A stretch of 31,956 nucleotides of DNA from an uncultured Bacteroidales bacterium (GCA_937914945.1 CALGJF010000031.1:1-31956), one strand, 5' to 3'. Numbered from the stretch's first letter, positions 8,565 through 17,735 are shown. A program made the numbers and translations. The notes: generated from the sequence alone by a model not told the origin.

Positions 8565-10676
8565 ATGATAGTTAATATTATTGCTAAAGAACTTGGATTT
8601 GCACCCGAAAAGGTGCGTAACACGGTGGAACTGCTCGACGGTGGTGCCACTATACCTTTTATTGCGCGATACAGAAAGGAGGCTACCGGCTCCATGGACG
8701 AGGTGGCTGTGGGCGGCATAAAGGATTTGTATGAGAAATTGAAGGCGCTTATGCAGCGCAAGGCTACAGTTGTGGCAACAATAGAGGAGCAGGGAAAGCT
8801 CACCGAGGAACTGAAACTGCGCATAGATAATTGTTTTGATGCGGTGGAATTGGAGGATATTTACCTTCCATACAAGCCCAAACGCCGTACACGTGCTACT
8901 ATTGCTCGCGAAAAGGGGTTGGAACCGCTTGCCGATATTATTTGGTTGCAGCAAACGGGCGATATACGTGGCAAGGCACGGGTGTATATAAATAACGAGG
9001 TGCCCACCGTTGAAGATGCCATTGCCGGCGCATCGGATATAATTGCCGAGCGTGTTTCCGAGGACGAGTGGGCGCGTAACGCCATGCGTCGCCTGTTTGC
9101 GCGCCGTGGCGTGCTGTCGTCGCGTGTGGTAAAAGGAAAGGAGCCCGACGGTATTAAATATTCCGATTACTATGAGTGGCAGGAGCCTGTTGCGCGCATA
9201 ACTTCGCATCGCCTGCTTGCCATAATGCGTGGCGAGGAGGAGGGTTTCTTGCGCATGGGTATCGATGTCGATAGCGACGAGGCGCAGGAACAATTGTGTC
9301 GTCGTTTCATTAAGCGTGGCTCGCCTGTGAGGGATATAATGGAGGCTGCCGTGGCCGATGGGTTCAAGCGTCTGCTCGCACCATCTATGGAGAACGAAAC
9401 TCGTGCCAATGCCAAGCAAAAGGCCGACGATGAGGCAATTGCTGTCTTTGCCGAGAACCTGCGCCAGCTGTTGTTATCCTCTCCTCTGGGGCAGAAGGCT
9501 GTGCTTGCGATTGACCCCGGTTTCCGCACGGGGTGCAAGGTGGTGGCGCTCGACAAGCAGGGCAACCTGTTGCATCACACTGTGATATATCCTCATCCGC
9601 CACAAAACGACCGTGAGGGTGCGGCTGACACCATAGCAACCCTTGTAGAGCGATATTCTATTGAGGCCTATGCAATAGGCAACGGTACTGCGGGGCGCGA
9701 AACAGAGGATTTTGTGCGTCGCTTGGGGCTTGCTCCCGAAATTTTTGTGGTGAACGAGGACGGTGCATCGGTCTATTCGGCATCGGCTGTGGCACGCGAG
9801 GAGTTCCCCGACGAGGATGTAACCGTGCGTGGTGCGGTATCTATAGGCCGTCGTTTGATTGACCCACTGTCGGAACTTGTGAAGATAGAGCCGCGTTCCA
9901 TCGGGGTGGGGCAGTACCAGCATAGTGTAGATCAAAGTAAATTGAAGGAGAGGCTCGATGTGGTAGTGGAAAGTTGTGTGAATATGGTTGGTGTGAACCT
10001 GAATACCGCTACCAAGCAGATACTTACTCATATATCGGGCTTGGGCCCTGCGCTTGCCGAGAATATTGTGAAGTATCGTGCCGAGAATGGCGATTTTCGC
10101 TCGCGTAAAGCATTGTTGAAGGTGCCTCGTTTGGGCAACAAAGCGTTTGAGCAGGCTGCGGGCTTCTTGCGTGTGGTAGGTGGCAAGGAACTGCTCGACA
10201 ATACCGCCGTTCACCCCGAATCGTATGGCATTGTGGAGGCTATGGCTGCCGACCTTGGTGTGGGATTGGAGGATTTTATCACCGATGGCGAATTGCGCAA
10301 GCGTGTGGTACTCAAAAACTATATCACAGACAAGGTGGGTATGCCTACGCTCAACGATATAATGGATGCTCTTAATAAACGTGGCCTCGACCCGCGCGAA
10401 AAGGCGCGTGCCTTTGCTTTTGATGCCAATGTACGCGAGATAGAGGATTTGCGCGAGGGAATGATTCTCCCCGGTCTTGTGAGCAACATCACGGCCTTTG
10501 GTGCATTCGTTAATATCGGTGTGCATCAGGATGGGCTTGTGCATATATCGCAACTTGCCGACCGCTATGTATCCTCCCCCGCCGATGTTGTGAAACTGGG
10601 GCAGCAGGTTATGGTGCGTGTGGTGGAGGTGGATTTGAAACGCCACCGCATAAGCCTTAGCATGAAGGGGGTATGA
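8565..10676 (+). CDS. tex: Tex family RNA-binding transcription accessory protein
   Basis: This 703-residue protein has the full Tex architecture. It has an N-terminal helical region with the DGGATIPFIARYRKEATG block (25-42), a YqgF/RNase H-like domain beginning AVLAIDPGFRTGCK (312-325), and helix-hairpin-helix motifs with SGLGPALAENIVKYR (491-505) and VPRLGNKAFEQAAGF (520-534). A C-terminal S1 RNA-binding domain covers about residues 631-700 (GLVSNITAFGAFVNIG, DGLVHISQL). Tex homologues bind nucleic acid and affect transcription; the bacterial role is still general. The ATG at 8565 is chosen because it starts with the conserved MIVNIIAKELG; the longer frame needs a TTG and an unconserved leader. 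It converges on galK with a shared terminator. Confidence 0.95.
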   Translation: MIVNIIAKELGFAPEKVRNTVELLDGGATIPFIARYRKEATGSMDEVAVGGIKDLYEKLKALMQRKATVVATIEEQGKLTEELKLRIDNCFDAVELEDIYLPYKPKRRTRATIAREKGLEPLADIIWLQQTGDIRGKARVYINNEVPTVEDAIAGASDIIAERVSEDEWARNAMRRLFARRGVLSSRVVKGKEPDGIKYSDYYEWQEPVARITSHRLLAIMRGEEEGFLRMGIDVDSDEAQEQLCRRFIKRGSPVRDIMEAAVADGFKRLLAPSMENETRANAKQKADDEAIAVFAENLRQLLLSSPLGQKAVLAIDPGFRTGCKVVALDKQGNLLHHTVIYPHPPQNDREGAADTIATLVERYSIEAYAIGNGTAGRETEDFVRRLGLAPEIFVVNEDGASVYSASAVAREEFPDEDVTVRGAVSIGRRLIDPLSELVKIEPRSIGVGQYQHSVDQSKLKERLDVVVESCVNMVGVNLNTATKQILTHISGLGPALAENIVKYRAENGDFRSRKALLKVPRLGNKAFEQAAGFLRVVGGKELLDNTAVHPESYGIVEAMAADLGVGLEDFITDGELRKRVVLKNYITDKVGMPTLNDIMDALNKRGLDPREKARAFAFDANVREIEDLREGMILPGLVSNITAFGAFVNIGVHQDGLVHISQLADRYVSSPADVVKLGQQVMVRVVEVDLKRHRISLSMKGV

Positions 10677-10715
10677 TGATGTTGCAGATCAAATTGTATT
10701 AAAAATAGGTAACAA

Positions 10716-10757
10716 AACAAAAAACATCGAGGTGCATGCACCTCGATGTTTTTTGTT
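10716..10757. terminator. Bidirectional terminator, 42-base perfect palindrome, between tex and galK
   Basis: The 21-base arms 10716-10736 and 10737-10757 are perfectly self-complementary, with core CATCGAGGTGCA/TGCACCTCGATG flanked by A-runs and T-runs. It lies between the stop codons of the convergent tex and galK genes and has a T-run in both directions. Confidence 0.93.
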
Positions 10758-10776
10758 GTTTATGCTAAACTGATAA

Positions 10777-11931
10777 TTAGCAAATCTTGCGAGAACCGTC
10801 GCCGATAACAACGTCGTAAACTTTGGGAGATTTACCATATTTCTCGTTGTAACGCTCGTTGGCTTTCTCGATGAAGATATCGTAGAGTTCCTCTTTTACA
10901 AGGTTGATGGTGCAACCGCCGAAACCGCCACCCATCATACGGGAACCGGTAACACCGCAGTCGATAGCAACGTCTACCAAGAAGTCGAGCTCCTCGCAGC
11001 TTACATCGTAGTCCTTGCTCAAACCGAAGTGTGTCTCGTACATCTTCTTACCTACGGTCTCGTAGTCGCCTGCTTCGAGAGCAGCACATACATCGAGTAC
11101 GCGAACAACCTCGCCGATTACATATTTAGCACGGTTGTAATCCTCGGGTTTAATTTCGGCTTTAACCTCCTCGAGCATCTCGAAGTTTGCATCACGCAAA
11201 GACTCTACCTCGGGGTGTTTAGCCTTGATGAGCTCTGCTACATGCTCGCAGCTCAAACGACGCTCGTTGTAGGGCGAACCTGCCAACTCGTGCTTAACGC
11301 AAGTGTTCAAAAGAACGAGTTTGTAACCTGTGGGCTTGAAGGGGAAGTACTGATACTCGAGGTTGCGGCAGTCGAGACGGATGAGGCTGCCTGCCTTGCC
11401 GAATACGCTGGCAAATTGGTCCATGATACCGCACTTAACACCAATGTAGTTGTGCTCTGTTGCCTGGCCCACCTTTGCAAGCTCGAACTTGTCAACTTTG
11501 TTGTCGCCGAACATGTCGTTCAATGCGAAAGCAAATGTGCTCTCCAATGCAGCTGATGAAGACATACCTGCACCGAGGGGTACATCACCTGCAAATGCAG
11601 TGTTGAAACCCTTAACATCAACACCGCGCTTAATCATCTCACGGCAAACACCGAAGATGTAGCGTGCCCAAGATGCGCGGGGTGCATCCTCCTCGTTAAG
11701 ACCGAACTCTACATAGTCCTTCTCATCGATAGAGTATGCGCAAACCTTGTCTGTACCGTTAGCCTTAATCTCGGCCATGATACCTTTGTTTACAGCACCG
11801 GGGAATACAAAACCATTGTTGTAGTCGGTGTGCTCGCCAATGAGGTTGATGCGGCCGGGAGAGGCATAGATGCTTCCTGTTGTACCATCGAAGTGTTTGA
11901 TGAATCTACTTCTTACGAAATCTATATCCAT
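10777..11931 (-). CDS. galK: Galactokinase
   Basis: This 384-residue GHMP kinase phosphorylates galactose to galactose 1-phosphate, the first committed step of the Leloir pathway. It shows the galactokinase signature SPGRINLIGEHTDYNNG (24-40; Arg27, Glu33, His34, Asp36), the GHMP ATP motif PLGAGMSSSAALE (118-130), GIMDQFAS with the candidate catalytic Asp171, and the third motif GSRMMGGGFGGCT (329-341). It is the last gene of a minus-strand unit with a sugar symporter (49-base gap) and galM. galT and galE are not in the window. Length and motifs are normal and there are no signs of decay. Confidence 0.96.
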   Translation of the reverse strand: MDIDFVRSRFIKHFDGTTGSIYASPGRINLIGEHTDYNNGFVFPGAVNKGIMAEIKANGTDKVCAYSIDEKDYVEFGLNEEDAPRASWARYIFGVCREMIKRGVDVKGFNTAFAGDVPLGAGMSSSAALESTFAFALNDMFGDNKVDKFELAKVGQATEHNYIGVKCGIMDQFASVFGKAGSLIRLDCRNLEYQYFPFKPTGYKLVLLNTCVKHELAGSPYNERRLSCEHVAELIKAKHPEVESLRDANFEMLEEVKAEIKPEDYNRAKYVIGEVVRVLDVCAALEAGDYETVGKKMYETHFGLSKDYDVSCEELDFLVDVAIDCGVTGSRMMGGGFGGCTINLVKEELYDIFIEKANERYNEKYGKSPKVYDVVIGDGSRKIC

Positions 11932-11980
11932 AGCTTTAATATATTTATAGGTTAGTTACTAATAGTTTTTAATCGTGTTA

Positions 11981-13243
11981 TTACTTTTTTGCAGGTTTTG
12001 AACCAACAAGTGCGTAGAACAAGAGGTATGCTGCGCAGAATACTACTACCCAGAAGCTGGTGATGTAGTTAGTTGCGTCGGCAACAGCTGCCTGTATAGC
12101 CATCATTACAGCGCAACCGAATACCATTGTCATGAAGATACCCGATGCGATAGCGGTGTATTTACCCAAGCCCTCAACAGCCATGTTGAAGATTGCACCC
12201 CACATAACCGATGTGCAAAGACCAACAAGCAAGAATGCAAAAATACCAACGGGGATAGGTTGCCAAATGAGAATCAGCTGGCCCCAATCAACACCGGGGA
12301 ATGAAACGATTACATCGGTGGGAGCGAACATACCGAACAACACGAGAACGAGTGTTGCGATAGATACTGTTGTAATCATGGCGCGGCTTGAAACCTTGTT
12401 ACCGATACCGGCACCTACGACACGACCGATAAGCATCATGAACCAATATACAGCTACAAGCATACCCACTGTACCTGCGGGAATACCATCGGCAATCAGG
12501 TACTGCTGAACGAAGTTAGGTACACCTACCTCGATACCCATATACAAGAAGATAGCCAATGCACCAAGTGCAAAGTGGCGATAGCTCATGGCACCCTTAA
12601 TGAGGCTGAGCTCAACGGGAGCCTGCTCGGGCTCTTCAATCTTGGTGAAAGAGATAACGATGAATGCAATAACAAAGATTGCAAGGGCAATCATAAGCGC
12701 GGGAGTTGCATCGGCAATCTTAGCCTTTGTAGCATCGGAAATGAGGGCGCCCATGAGGATGTAGCAAGCCACAGCTGCTGATGAGTTGAACACACCACCA
12801 ATCTGAATGAGCTGGTTACCGCTGTTGCCACCACCACCCAAGAGGTTAAGCATGGGGTTTACAACGCAGTTAAGAATACACATGCAAAGACCGGCGATGA
12901 ATGCACCAACGAGGTAAACACCGAATACGAGGCCGAGGTTCTGCTCAACGTCGAGCAAACCGCTTACCCACTGGATGAGAATACCTGTTGCACCTACTGC
13001 AAGACCTATAAGAGCAGTCTTTTTGTAACCGAACTTGGAGATGAGCATACCTGCGGGGATACCCATAACCAAATATGCAACAAAGTTACCATAGTTACCA
13101 ATCTGTGCAAGCACGTTTGAGATAGGTCCCTGATTCTTGATAATGGTTGCCATAGGCGTACACAAGTTGGTAACGAAGGCAATCATGGCGAAGAGCGCAA
13201 TCATTACAATGATGGCTCCCCATTGTTTCTTTTGATTACTCAT
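11981..13243 (-). CDS. MFS sugar:proton symporter, FucP/GluP type (probable galactose/glucose transporter)
   Basis: This 420-residue inner-membrane protein has about twelve transmembrane helices and resembles the FucP/GluP branch of the major facilitator superfamily. Features include MGIPAGMLISKFGYKKTALIGL (the helix 2-3 loop region, with FGYKK), and the central linker SFTKIEEPEQAPVELSLIKGA between the two six-helix halves. It lies between galM and galK with gaps of 46 and 49 bases, which makes galactose (or glucose/galactose) the likely substrate. This assignment rests on family plus context; specificity residues were not checked. Start ATG at 13243 gives a short hydrophilic leader before helix 1. 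Confidence 0.88.
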   Translation of the reverse strand: MSNQKKQWGAIIVMIALFAMIAFVTNLCTPMATIIKNQGPISNVLAQIGNYGNFVAYLVMGIPAGMLISKFGYKKTALIGLAVGATGILIQWVSGLLDVEQNLGLVFGVYLVGAFIAGLCMCILNCVVNPMLNLLGGGGNSGNQLIQIGGVFNSSAAVACYILMGALISDATKAKIADATPALMIALAIFVIAFIVISFTKIEEPEQAPVELSLIKGAMSYRHFALGALAIFLYMGIEVGVPNFVQQYLIADGIPAGTVGMLVAVYWFMMLIGRVVGAGIGNKVSSRAMITTVSIATLVLVLFGMFAPTDVIVSFPGVDWGQLILIWQPIPVGIFAFLLVGLCTSVMWGAIFNMAVEGLGKYTAIASGIFMTMVFGCAVMMAIQAAVADATNYITSFWVVVFCAAYLLFYALVGSKPAKK

Positions 13244-13289
13244 AATGTTTTAATTTTATTTATTTAGGTTTGTTAATAATGTCCAAACT

Positions 13290-14372
13290 TTATTTCTCTA
13301 CACCAAACTTATATACTGTTACTTGTGAGTACTCCTTACCGGGCTTGAGAACTACGCTGGGGAAGTGTGCGCGGTTGGGAGAATCGGGGAAGTGTTGTGC
13401 CTCGAAGCAGATTGCGCTGCGTTTGGGGAATGTGGCACCCTGCCAGCCGGCAAAACCGCTGTGCCAGTTCGATGTATATACCTGCACGCCGGGCTCGGTG
13501 GTATATACCTCCATTGTGCGACCGCTCACGGGCTCGGTAACTTTGGCTGCAAAACTCAATTCGCCTACCTCTTTTTTATTTAATACATAGCAGTGGTCGT
13601 AACCTGCGCCATGCTTAATCTGCTCCTCGTCGGCATCGATGCGTGCGCCCACCTCTGTGGGGGTGGTGAAATCGAACGCTGTGCCTTTAACGGGTACGAT
13701 GGTGCCATAGGGTACCGATGTGTCGTCAATGGGAACAAAGAAATCGGCGTTTATTTCGCAAATAAGATTGTCTATTGTTGCTGTGGGATTTGCAATACCC
13801 GACAATGAGAAGAAACCGTGGCTTGTGAGGTTTACTATGGTTGTTTTGTCGGTTGTTGCCTTGTATGTGATTTTGAGCTCGTTGTCGTCGCTCCAAGAAT
13901 ATACTACGGTAATGTCGAGTTCGCCGGGGAAGCCCTCTTCCATGTCGGCCGAAATGTAGTGTAATTTAAGTGTTTGTGCATCAATCTGCTCTGCATCCCA
14001 AACGCGGGCGTGGAAACCAGTGGGGCCACCGTGCAGGTGGTTGGGGCCGTTGTTTATTGCAAGCTGGTACTCTTTGCCATCGATTGTGAACTTGCCTTTG
14101 CAGATGCGGTTACCGTAACGGCCTACCAATGTACTCAAGAATGGCTCCGGGCTTGCAAGAAGGTTGTCGATGCTGTCGTGCCCTTGGATGACGTTGGCGT
14201 AATTGCCATTCTTATCGGGTACCATGATGGTACAAATGGCTCCGCCATAATTGGTTATTGCAACTTCGCTGCCTTGCTTGTTTTTAAGAATGAACAGCGC
14301 TGTCTCTTTGCCGCCTACGTTCTTCTTGAAATCGGCAGCATTTAATTGCGATAAGTTTTCTTTACAGCTCAT
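13290..14372 (-). CDS. galM: Aldose 1-epimerase (mutarotase)
   Basis: This 360-residue cytoplasmic-type enzyme interconverts the anomers of galactose (and glucose), supplying alpha-galactose to galactokinase. Conserved stretches are TNYGGAICTIMVPD (40-53), the substrate segment NGPNHLHGG (108-116, His112), NLTSHGFFSLSG with His185, TTEPGVQVYTSN (291-302) and FEAQHFPDSPN (323-333) with the catalytic Glu324. There is no signal peptide, so it probably acts in the cytoplasm. It is the first gene of the unit galM-symporter-galK. A 231-base upstream gap (14373-14603) should contain the operon promoter and an inverted repeat described separately. Confidence 0.94.
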   Translation of the reverse strand: MSCKENLSQLNAADFKKNVGGKETALFILKNKQGSEVAITNYGGAICTIMVPDKNGNYANVIQGHDSIDNLLASPEPFLSTLVGRYGNRICKGKFTIDGKEYQLAINNGPNHLHGGPTGFHARVWDAEQIDAQTLKLHYISADMEEGFPGELDITVVYSWSDDNELKITYKATTDKTTIVNLTSHGFFSLSGIANPTATIDNLICEINADFFVPIDDTSVPYGTIVPVKGTAFDFTTPTEVGARIDADEEQIKHGAGYDHCYVLNKKEVGELSFAAKVTEPVSGRTMEVYTTEPGVQVYTSNWHSGFAGWQGATFPKRSAICFEAQHFPDSPNRAHFPSVVLKPGKEYSQVTVYKFGVEK

Positions 14373-14455
14373 TTTGTTTTATTTGCTTAAAAATTACCTG
14401 TGTGTAAAACGGGGAAAGCAGTCGTTCGTTTAATACTCGTGCCGGTGTGCCCTAT

Positions 14456-14477
14456 TTTGCATCAATAATATTGCAAA
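14456..14477. promoter_or_regulatory. Inverted repeat TTTGCA-N10-TGCAAA upstream of galM
   Basis: TTTGCA (14456-14461) and TGCAAA (14472-14477) form a symmetric pair in the leader/promoter region about 85-105 bases before the galM start. Position and symmetry suit an operator for a galactose-operon regulator, but no regulator gene is nearby and the region is AT-rich, so chance is possible. Apart from this, 14373-14603 holds AT-rich DNA with no gene; a weak TTG-N19-TTTATTTG promoter match on the minus strand overlaps the site. Confidence 0.25.
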
Positions 14478-14603
14478 TAAAATAAAAATATGTTTTACCG
14501 CAAAAAAATGTGGTGGAATTTTTAGAATCTGTTTTAATTTCTTGCAAAAATTAGCATTACGCTCTCTTGCTCTCTATATTAAATGGTATTTTGCAGCAAA
14601 ATG

Positions 14604-15902
14604 TTACTCCTCTTTGTGCGGTGCTATGAAAGATAGAAGGTCTGCCACAACGAAGCAACTGCCGCCTATGAATATGAAATCGTTGGGCGAGGCCTCTTCC
14701 TGCGCTGCTTGCAGGGCTGCTCCCACCGTGGGGTAACTGTTGCCGTGCAGATTATATTCTGCCGCTTTCTGCCGCAGATTGTCGGCCGGCATGGCTCGTT
14801 TTATGCTTGCCTGGGTAAAATAGTATATGGCATTGCGGGGCATCAGGGAGAGGACTGCGCTTATATCCTTGTCGCTCACCATGCCAAAGACGATGCGCAA
14901 CGTGTCGCACTCTTGTCGTGCCAACTGTTGCGCAACATATTTTATTCCACCGATGTTGTGCCCGGCATCGCACACGGTGCATGGGTTGTCGCCAATCTTC
15001 TGCCACCGCCCCATGAGGCCGGTGAGGTTGCACACGTTGGCAAATCCTTTATGTACGTTGTCGGTTGTTATGTTGTAATTTTTTTTCGATAGTTCGCGTA
15101 GAGCGGTGAGGATGGTATTTGTGTTATTTGCTTGATATTCACCGCCAAGTTCTCCTTGGAAAATTCCATAATCGGCTGTTGTGTATCTTATACCATGCTG
15201 TGTGGGCGTGGCAGCGAGCAGCACCTTCTTGTCTTGTGCGAATATTATGGGTGCGCCCTCTTTTGCGGCTTTTGATGTAAAAACTTTTCGTGTTTCGGGG
15301 GTGGCCTCGCCTATTATTACGGGTATTCCGCTTTTTATTATTCCCGCTTTTTCGGCTGCTATCTCCGCTTCGGTATTTCCGAGGAATTGAGTGTGGTCGA
15401 GGCTGATGTTTGTTATTATACAAATGTCGGGGGCGATGATGTTGGTGCAGTCGAGCCTGCCGCCAAGCCCCACCTCAATGATAGCTACATCCACTTCCTG
15501 TTGTGCAAAGTAGGTGAATGCCATTGCTGTTGTGAGTTCGAAAAAGGAGGGCGATAGAGGCTCGAAAAAGGCCCTTTCCCTCTCCACGAAGTCTATGACA
15601 AATTGTTTGCTTGCAGGTGTGCCGTTCACTCTTATGCGCTCGCGGAAATCTATTAGATGTGGCGATGTGTAGAGGCCTACTTTGTAGCCGGCCTCTTGCA
15701 GAATGGCCGCAAGGGTGTGCGACGAAGAACCCTTGCCGTTTGTGCCTGCAACGTGTATGGTGCGGAACTTGCGGTGCGGGTTTCCCAAATGGTTGTCTAT
15801 TGCAATGGTGTTTGCAAGCCCCTCTTTGTAAGCGGCACCGCCTACTTGCTGGAAGGGCGGTGCGCAATTAAAGAGATATTCGACAGTTTCGTCGTATGTC
15901 AT
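14604..15902 (-). CDS. folC: Bifunctional folylpolyglutamate synthase/dihydrofolate synthase
   Basis: This 432-residue Mur-ligase-family enzyme attaches glutamate to dihydropteroate and to folates using ATP. Signatures are the P-loop HVAGTNGKGSSSHT (50-63), YTSPHLIDFRERIRVNG just after it, GLGGRLDCTN, ITNISLDHTQFLGNT, and the C-terminal domain with VCDAGHNIGGIKY and VFGMVSDKD. Length fits FolC. It lies 14 bases downstream of dnaJ and is probably co-transcribed with grpE and dnaJ; this pairing with chaperones has no obvious functional logic. Whether it has both activities or only one cannot be decided from sequence alone. Confidence 0.92.
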   Translation of the reverse strand: MTYDETVEYLFNCAPPFQQVGGAAYKEGLANTIAIDNHLGNPHRKFRTIHVAGTNGKGSSSHTLAAILQEAGYKVGLYTSPHLIDFRERIRVNGTPASKQFVIDFVERERAFFEPLSPSFFELTTAMAFTYFAQQEVDVAIIEVGLGGRLDCTNIIAPDICIITNISLDHTQFLGNTEAEIAAEKAGIIKSGIPVIIGEATPETRKVFTSKAAKEGAPIIFAQDKKVLLAATPTQHGIRYTTADYGIFQGELGGEYQANNTNTILTALRELSKKNYNITTDNVHKGFANVCNLTGLMGRWQKIGDNPCTVCDAGHNIGGIKYVAQQLARQECDTLRIVFGMVSDKDISAVLSLMPRNAIYYFTQASIKRAMPADNLRQKAAEYNLHGNSYPTVGAALQAAQEEASPNDFIFIGGSCFVVADLLSFIAPHKEE

Positions 15903-15916
15903 AGCCTTATTGTTTT

Positions 15917-17068
15917 TTAATCGAAGAAATTTTTGAAACGGCGGAAAATCTGCTCTTTTATGCTTTCGCTTGGGCGGAAATTGTCCGATTCCTTAAAGTT
16001 CTCCATAGCCTTCTTCTCGTCGCGCGACAGCGATTCGGGTATATAAACACTCACATTAACCACAATGTCGCCACGGCCATAGCCGTTGAGCGAGGGCAGT
16101 CCCTTGCCACGCAAGCGCAGAACTTTGCCGGGTTGTGTGCCTGCATCGATGGTAACCTTTGCCTTGCCATCAATGGTGGGTATCTCGGCTACACCGCCAA
16201 GCGTGGCGGTAGGAATGTCGAGAAGCAGGCTGTATATGAGGTCGTTATCGTCGCGCACAAGCTGTGGGTGTTTCTCCTCCTCCACTTGAATGAGCAGGTC
16301 GCCCGGTATTCCGTTGTGCTTGCCGGCATTTCCTTTGCCACGCATCGATAGCTGCATGCCGTCAGCTACGCCTGCGGGAATTTGTATCTCAACAACCTCC
16401 TCGCCCATTACAACGCCTTCGCCGTTGCAGTGTTTGCATTTGTTTTTAATGATTTTTCCTGTTCCGTTGCATCGCGTACATGCCACCTCGGTGCGCATCA
16501 TGCCGAAAAAGCTCTGTTGTGTGCGCACCACGCGGCCTGTTCCGCCACATTCGGGGCAGGTTTCAGTGGCATTACCTTCGGCTCCACTACCGCCACAGTG
16601 TTGGCAGGCTACATTCTTTTTGAGTTTGAATTTTTTGGTTACCCCGTTTGCTATCTCTTGCAGTGTGAGCTTTACCTTTACACGCAGGTCGCTGCCACGG
16701 AATTTTGCGGGGCCCGAACTGCGCCCGCCACTAAAGCCGCTGAATCCGCCAAAGCCTCCGCCACCGCCGAATATATCGCCGAACATGGAGAAGATATCGT
16801 TCATGTCCATTCCTTGACTGAATCCTCCTCCGCCGGCAGCGCCGCTCACTCCTTCGAAACCGAATTGGTCGTAACGTGCCTTTTTGTCGGGGTCGCTCAG
16901 TACGCTGTACGCCTCGGCCGCCTCCTTGAATTTCTCCTCGGCATCTTTGTTGCCGGGATTCTTGTCGGGGTGGTACTCGATAGCCTTTTTACGATAGGCT
17001 TTCTTTATGTCGCTTGCCGATGCGTTTCTATCGACGCCCAGCACTTCATAGTAGTCTCGTTTTGCCAT
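15917..17068 (-). CDS. dnaJ: Chaperone DnaJ (Hsp40)
   Basis: This 383-residue type I DnaJ stimulates the ATPase of DnaK and presents unfolded substrates. It has an N-terminal J domain with HPD at 33-35 (YHPDKNPGN), a Gly/Phe-rich linker (about 73-118), and four CxxCxGxG zinc-binding repeats at 155-162, 171-178, 197-204 and 211-218. These are followed by the C-terminal substrate-binding domains (PTATLGGVAEIPTIDG, GKGLPSLNGYGRGD). It follows grpE after 9 bases on the same strand. dnaK itself is not in the window. All motifs are intact. Confidence 0.97.
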   Translation of the reverse strand: MAKRDYYEVLGVDRNASASDIKKAYRKKAIEYHPDKNPGNKDAEEKFKEAAEAYSVLSDPDKKARYDQFGFEGVSGAAGGGGFSQGMDMNDIFSMFGDIFGGGGGFGGFSGFSGGRSSGPAKFRGSDLRVKVKLTLQEIANGVTKKFKLKKNVACQHCGGSGAEGNATETCPECGGTGRVVRTQQSFFGMMRTEVACTRCNGTGKIIKNKCKHCNGEGVVMGEEVVEIQIPAGVADGMQLSMRGKGNAGKHNGIPGDLLIQVEEEKHPQLVRDDNDLIYSLLLDIPTATLGGVAEIPTIDGKAKVTIDAGTQPGKVLRLRGKGLPSLNGYGRGDIVVNVSVYIPESLSRDEKKAMENFKESDNFRPSESIKEQIFRRFKNFFD

Positions 17069-17077
17069 ATTCTTTTG

Positions 17078-17662
17078 TTATTCGCCCACGGCAACCTTTG
17101 CGTGGCGTATTACTTTATCGTTTAGTATGTAACCTGTTTGAACACAGTCGAGAACCTTGCCTTTGAGCGATTCGTCGGGCGCGGGTATCATTGCTATTGC
17201 TTCGTGATAGTCGGTGTCGAAATCCTTTCCCTCGGTTTCAATCTTCTGCAAACCGTTTTGTTTCAATATACCTATGAATTTGTTGTATATAAGTTCCACA
17301 CCGGTAAGTATTTCGGCTGTGCTTTCGTCTTTCGACATGTTCTGTATCGCACGTTCAAAGTCGTCGAGCACGGGGAGAATAGATTCTATCGCACGCTCGC
17401 CACCGTTTTTAATAAGTTCGGCTTTCTCCTTTATTGTGCGTTTGCGGTAGTTGTCGAACTCGGCAACCTGTCGCAGGTATTTGTCTTCCAATGAGGCTAC
17501 TTTTTCGTTTGCCTCGTCGAGCTGTTTCTGTAATAATTCCTCGCCTGTGAGCTCGGGTGCATCCTCGCTTTGCGCCTCCTCTTGTGCAGGCTCGGCGGGG
17601 TTGTTGGCTGTTTCTTCTATTGTCTCTTTTTCAAACTCCTTATCGGTCTTGTTTTCGCTCAT
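17078..17662 (-). CDS. grpE: Nucleotide exchange factor GrpE
   Basis: This 194-residue protein releases ADP from DnaK. It has a long acidic N-terminus (Glu/Asp-rich, about residues 1-45) and a central coiled coil from about 45 to 95 (QLDEANEKVASLEDKYLRQV, followed by EFDNYRKRTIKEK). The C-terminal beta domain ends with the family signature (DYHEAIAMIPAP, KGKVLDCVQTGYILNDKVIR, HAKVAVGE). It is the first gene of the unit with dnaJ and folC. The leader contains a -7 box and a hairpin described separately, which may be where heat-stress control acts; no CIRCE element is seen. Confidence 0.95.
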   Translation of the reverse strand: MSENKTDKEFEKETIEETANNPAEPAQEEAQSEDAPELTGEELLQKQLDEANEKVASLEDKYLRQVAEFDNYRKRTIKEKAELIKNGGERAIESILPVLDDFERAIQNMSKDESTAEILTGVELIYNKFIGILKQNGLQKIETEGKDFDTDYHEAIAMIPAPDESLKGKVLDCVQTGYILNDKVIRHAKVAVGE

Positions 17663-17705
17663 AATTATTTCCTTGTTTTGTTCATTTGATATTCAACAAA
17701 TAGCT

Positions 17706-17725
17706 TGCCAAAAGGGTTTTTGGCA
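17706..17725. promoter_or_regulatory. Inverted repeat TGCCAAAA-N4-TTTTGGCA in the grpE leader
   Basis: TGCCAAAA (17706-17713) and TTTTGGCA (17718-17725) are a perfect 8-base inverted repeat with a 4-base loop. It lies 10-30 bases downstream of the grpE -7 box and about 45 bases before the start codon. It could be an operator or a leader RNA hairpin. It is not the CIRCE sequence. Confidence 0.4.
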
Positions 17726-17735
17726 TAAATTGTGG

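Noticed and set aside
9474..10646. 390-codon open frame antisense to tex
   Set aside because: It is a shadow of the codon bias of tex; it has no recognisable motif and tex is complete on the other strand.
16382..17125. 247-codon open frame antisense to dnaJ
   Set aside because: It mirrors the dnaJ coding sequence and has no independent features.
17706..17725. CIRCE heat-shock operator
   Set aside because: CIRCE has TTAGCACTC and GAGTGCTAA arms; the sequence here is different.
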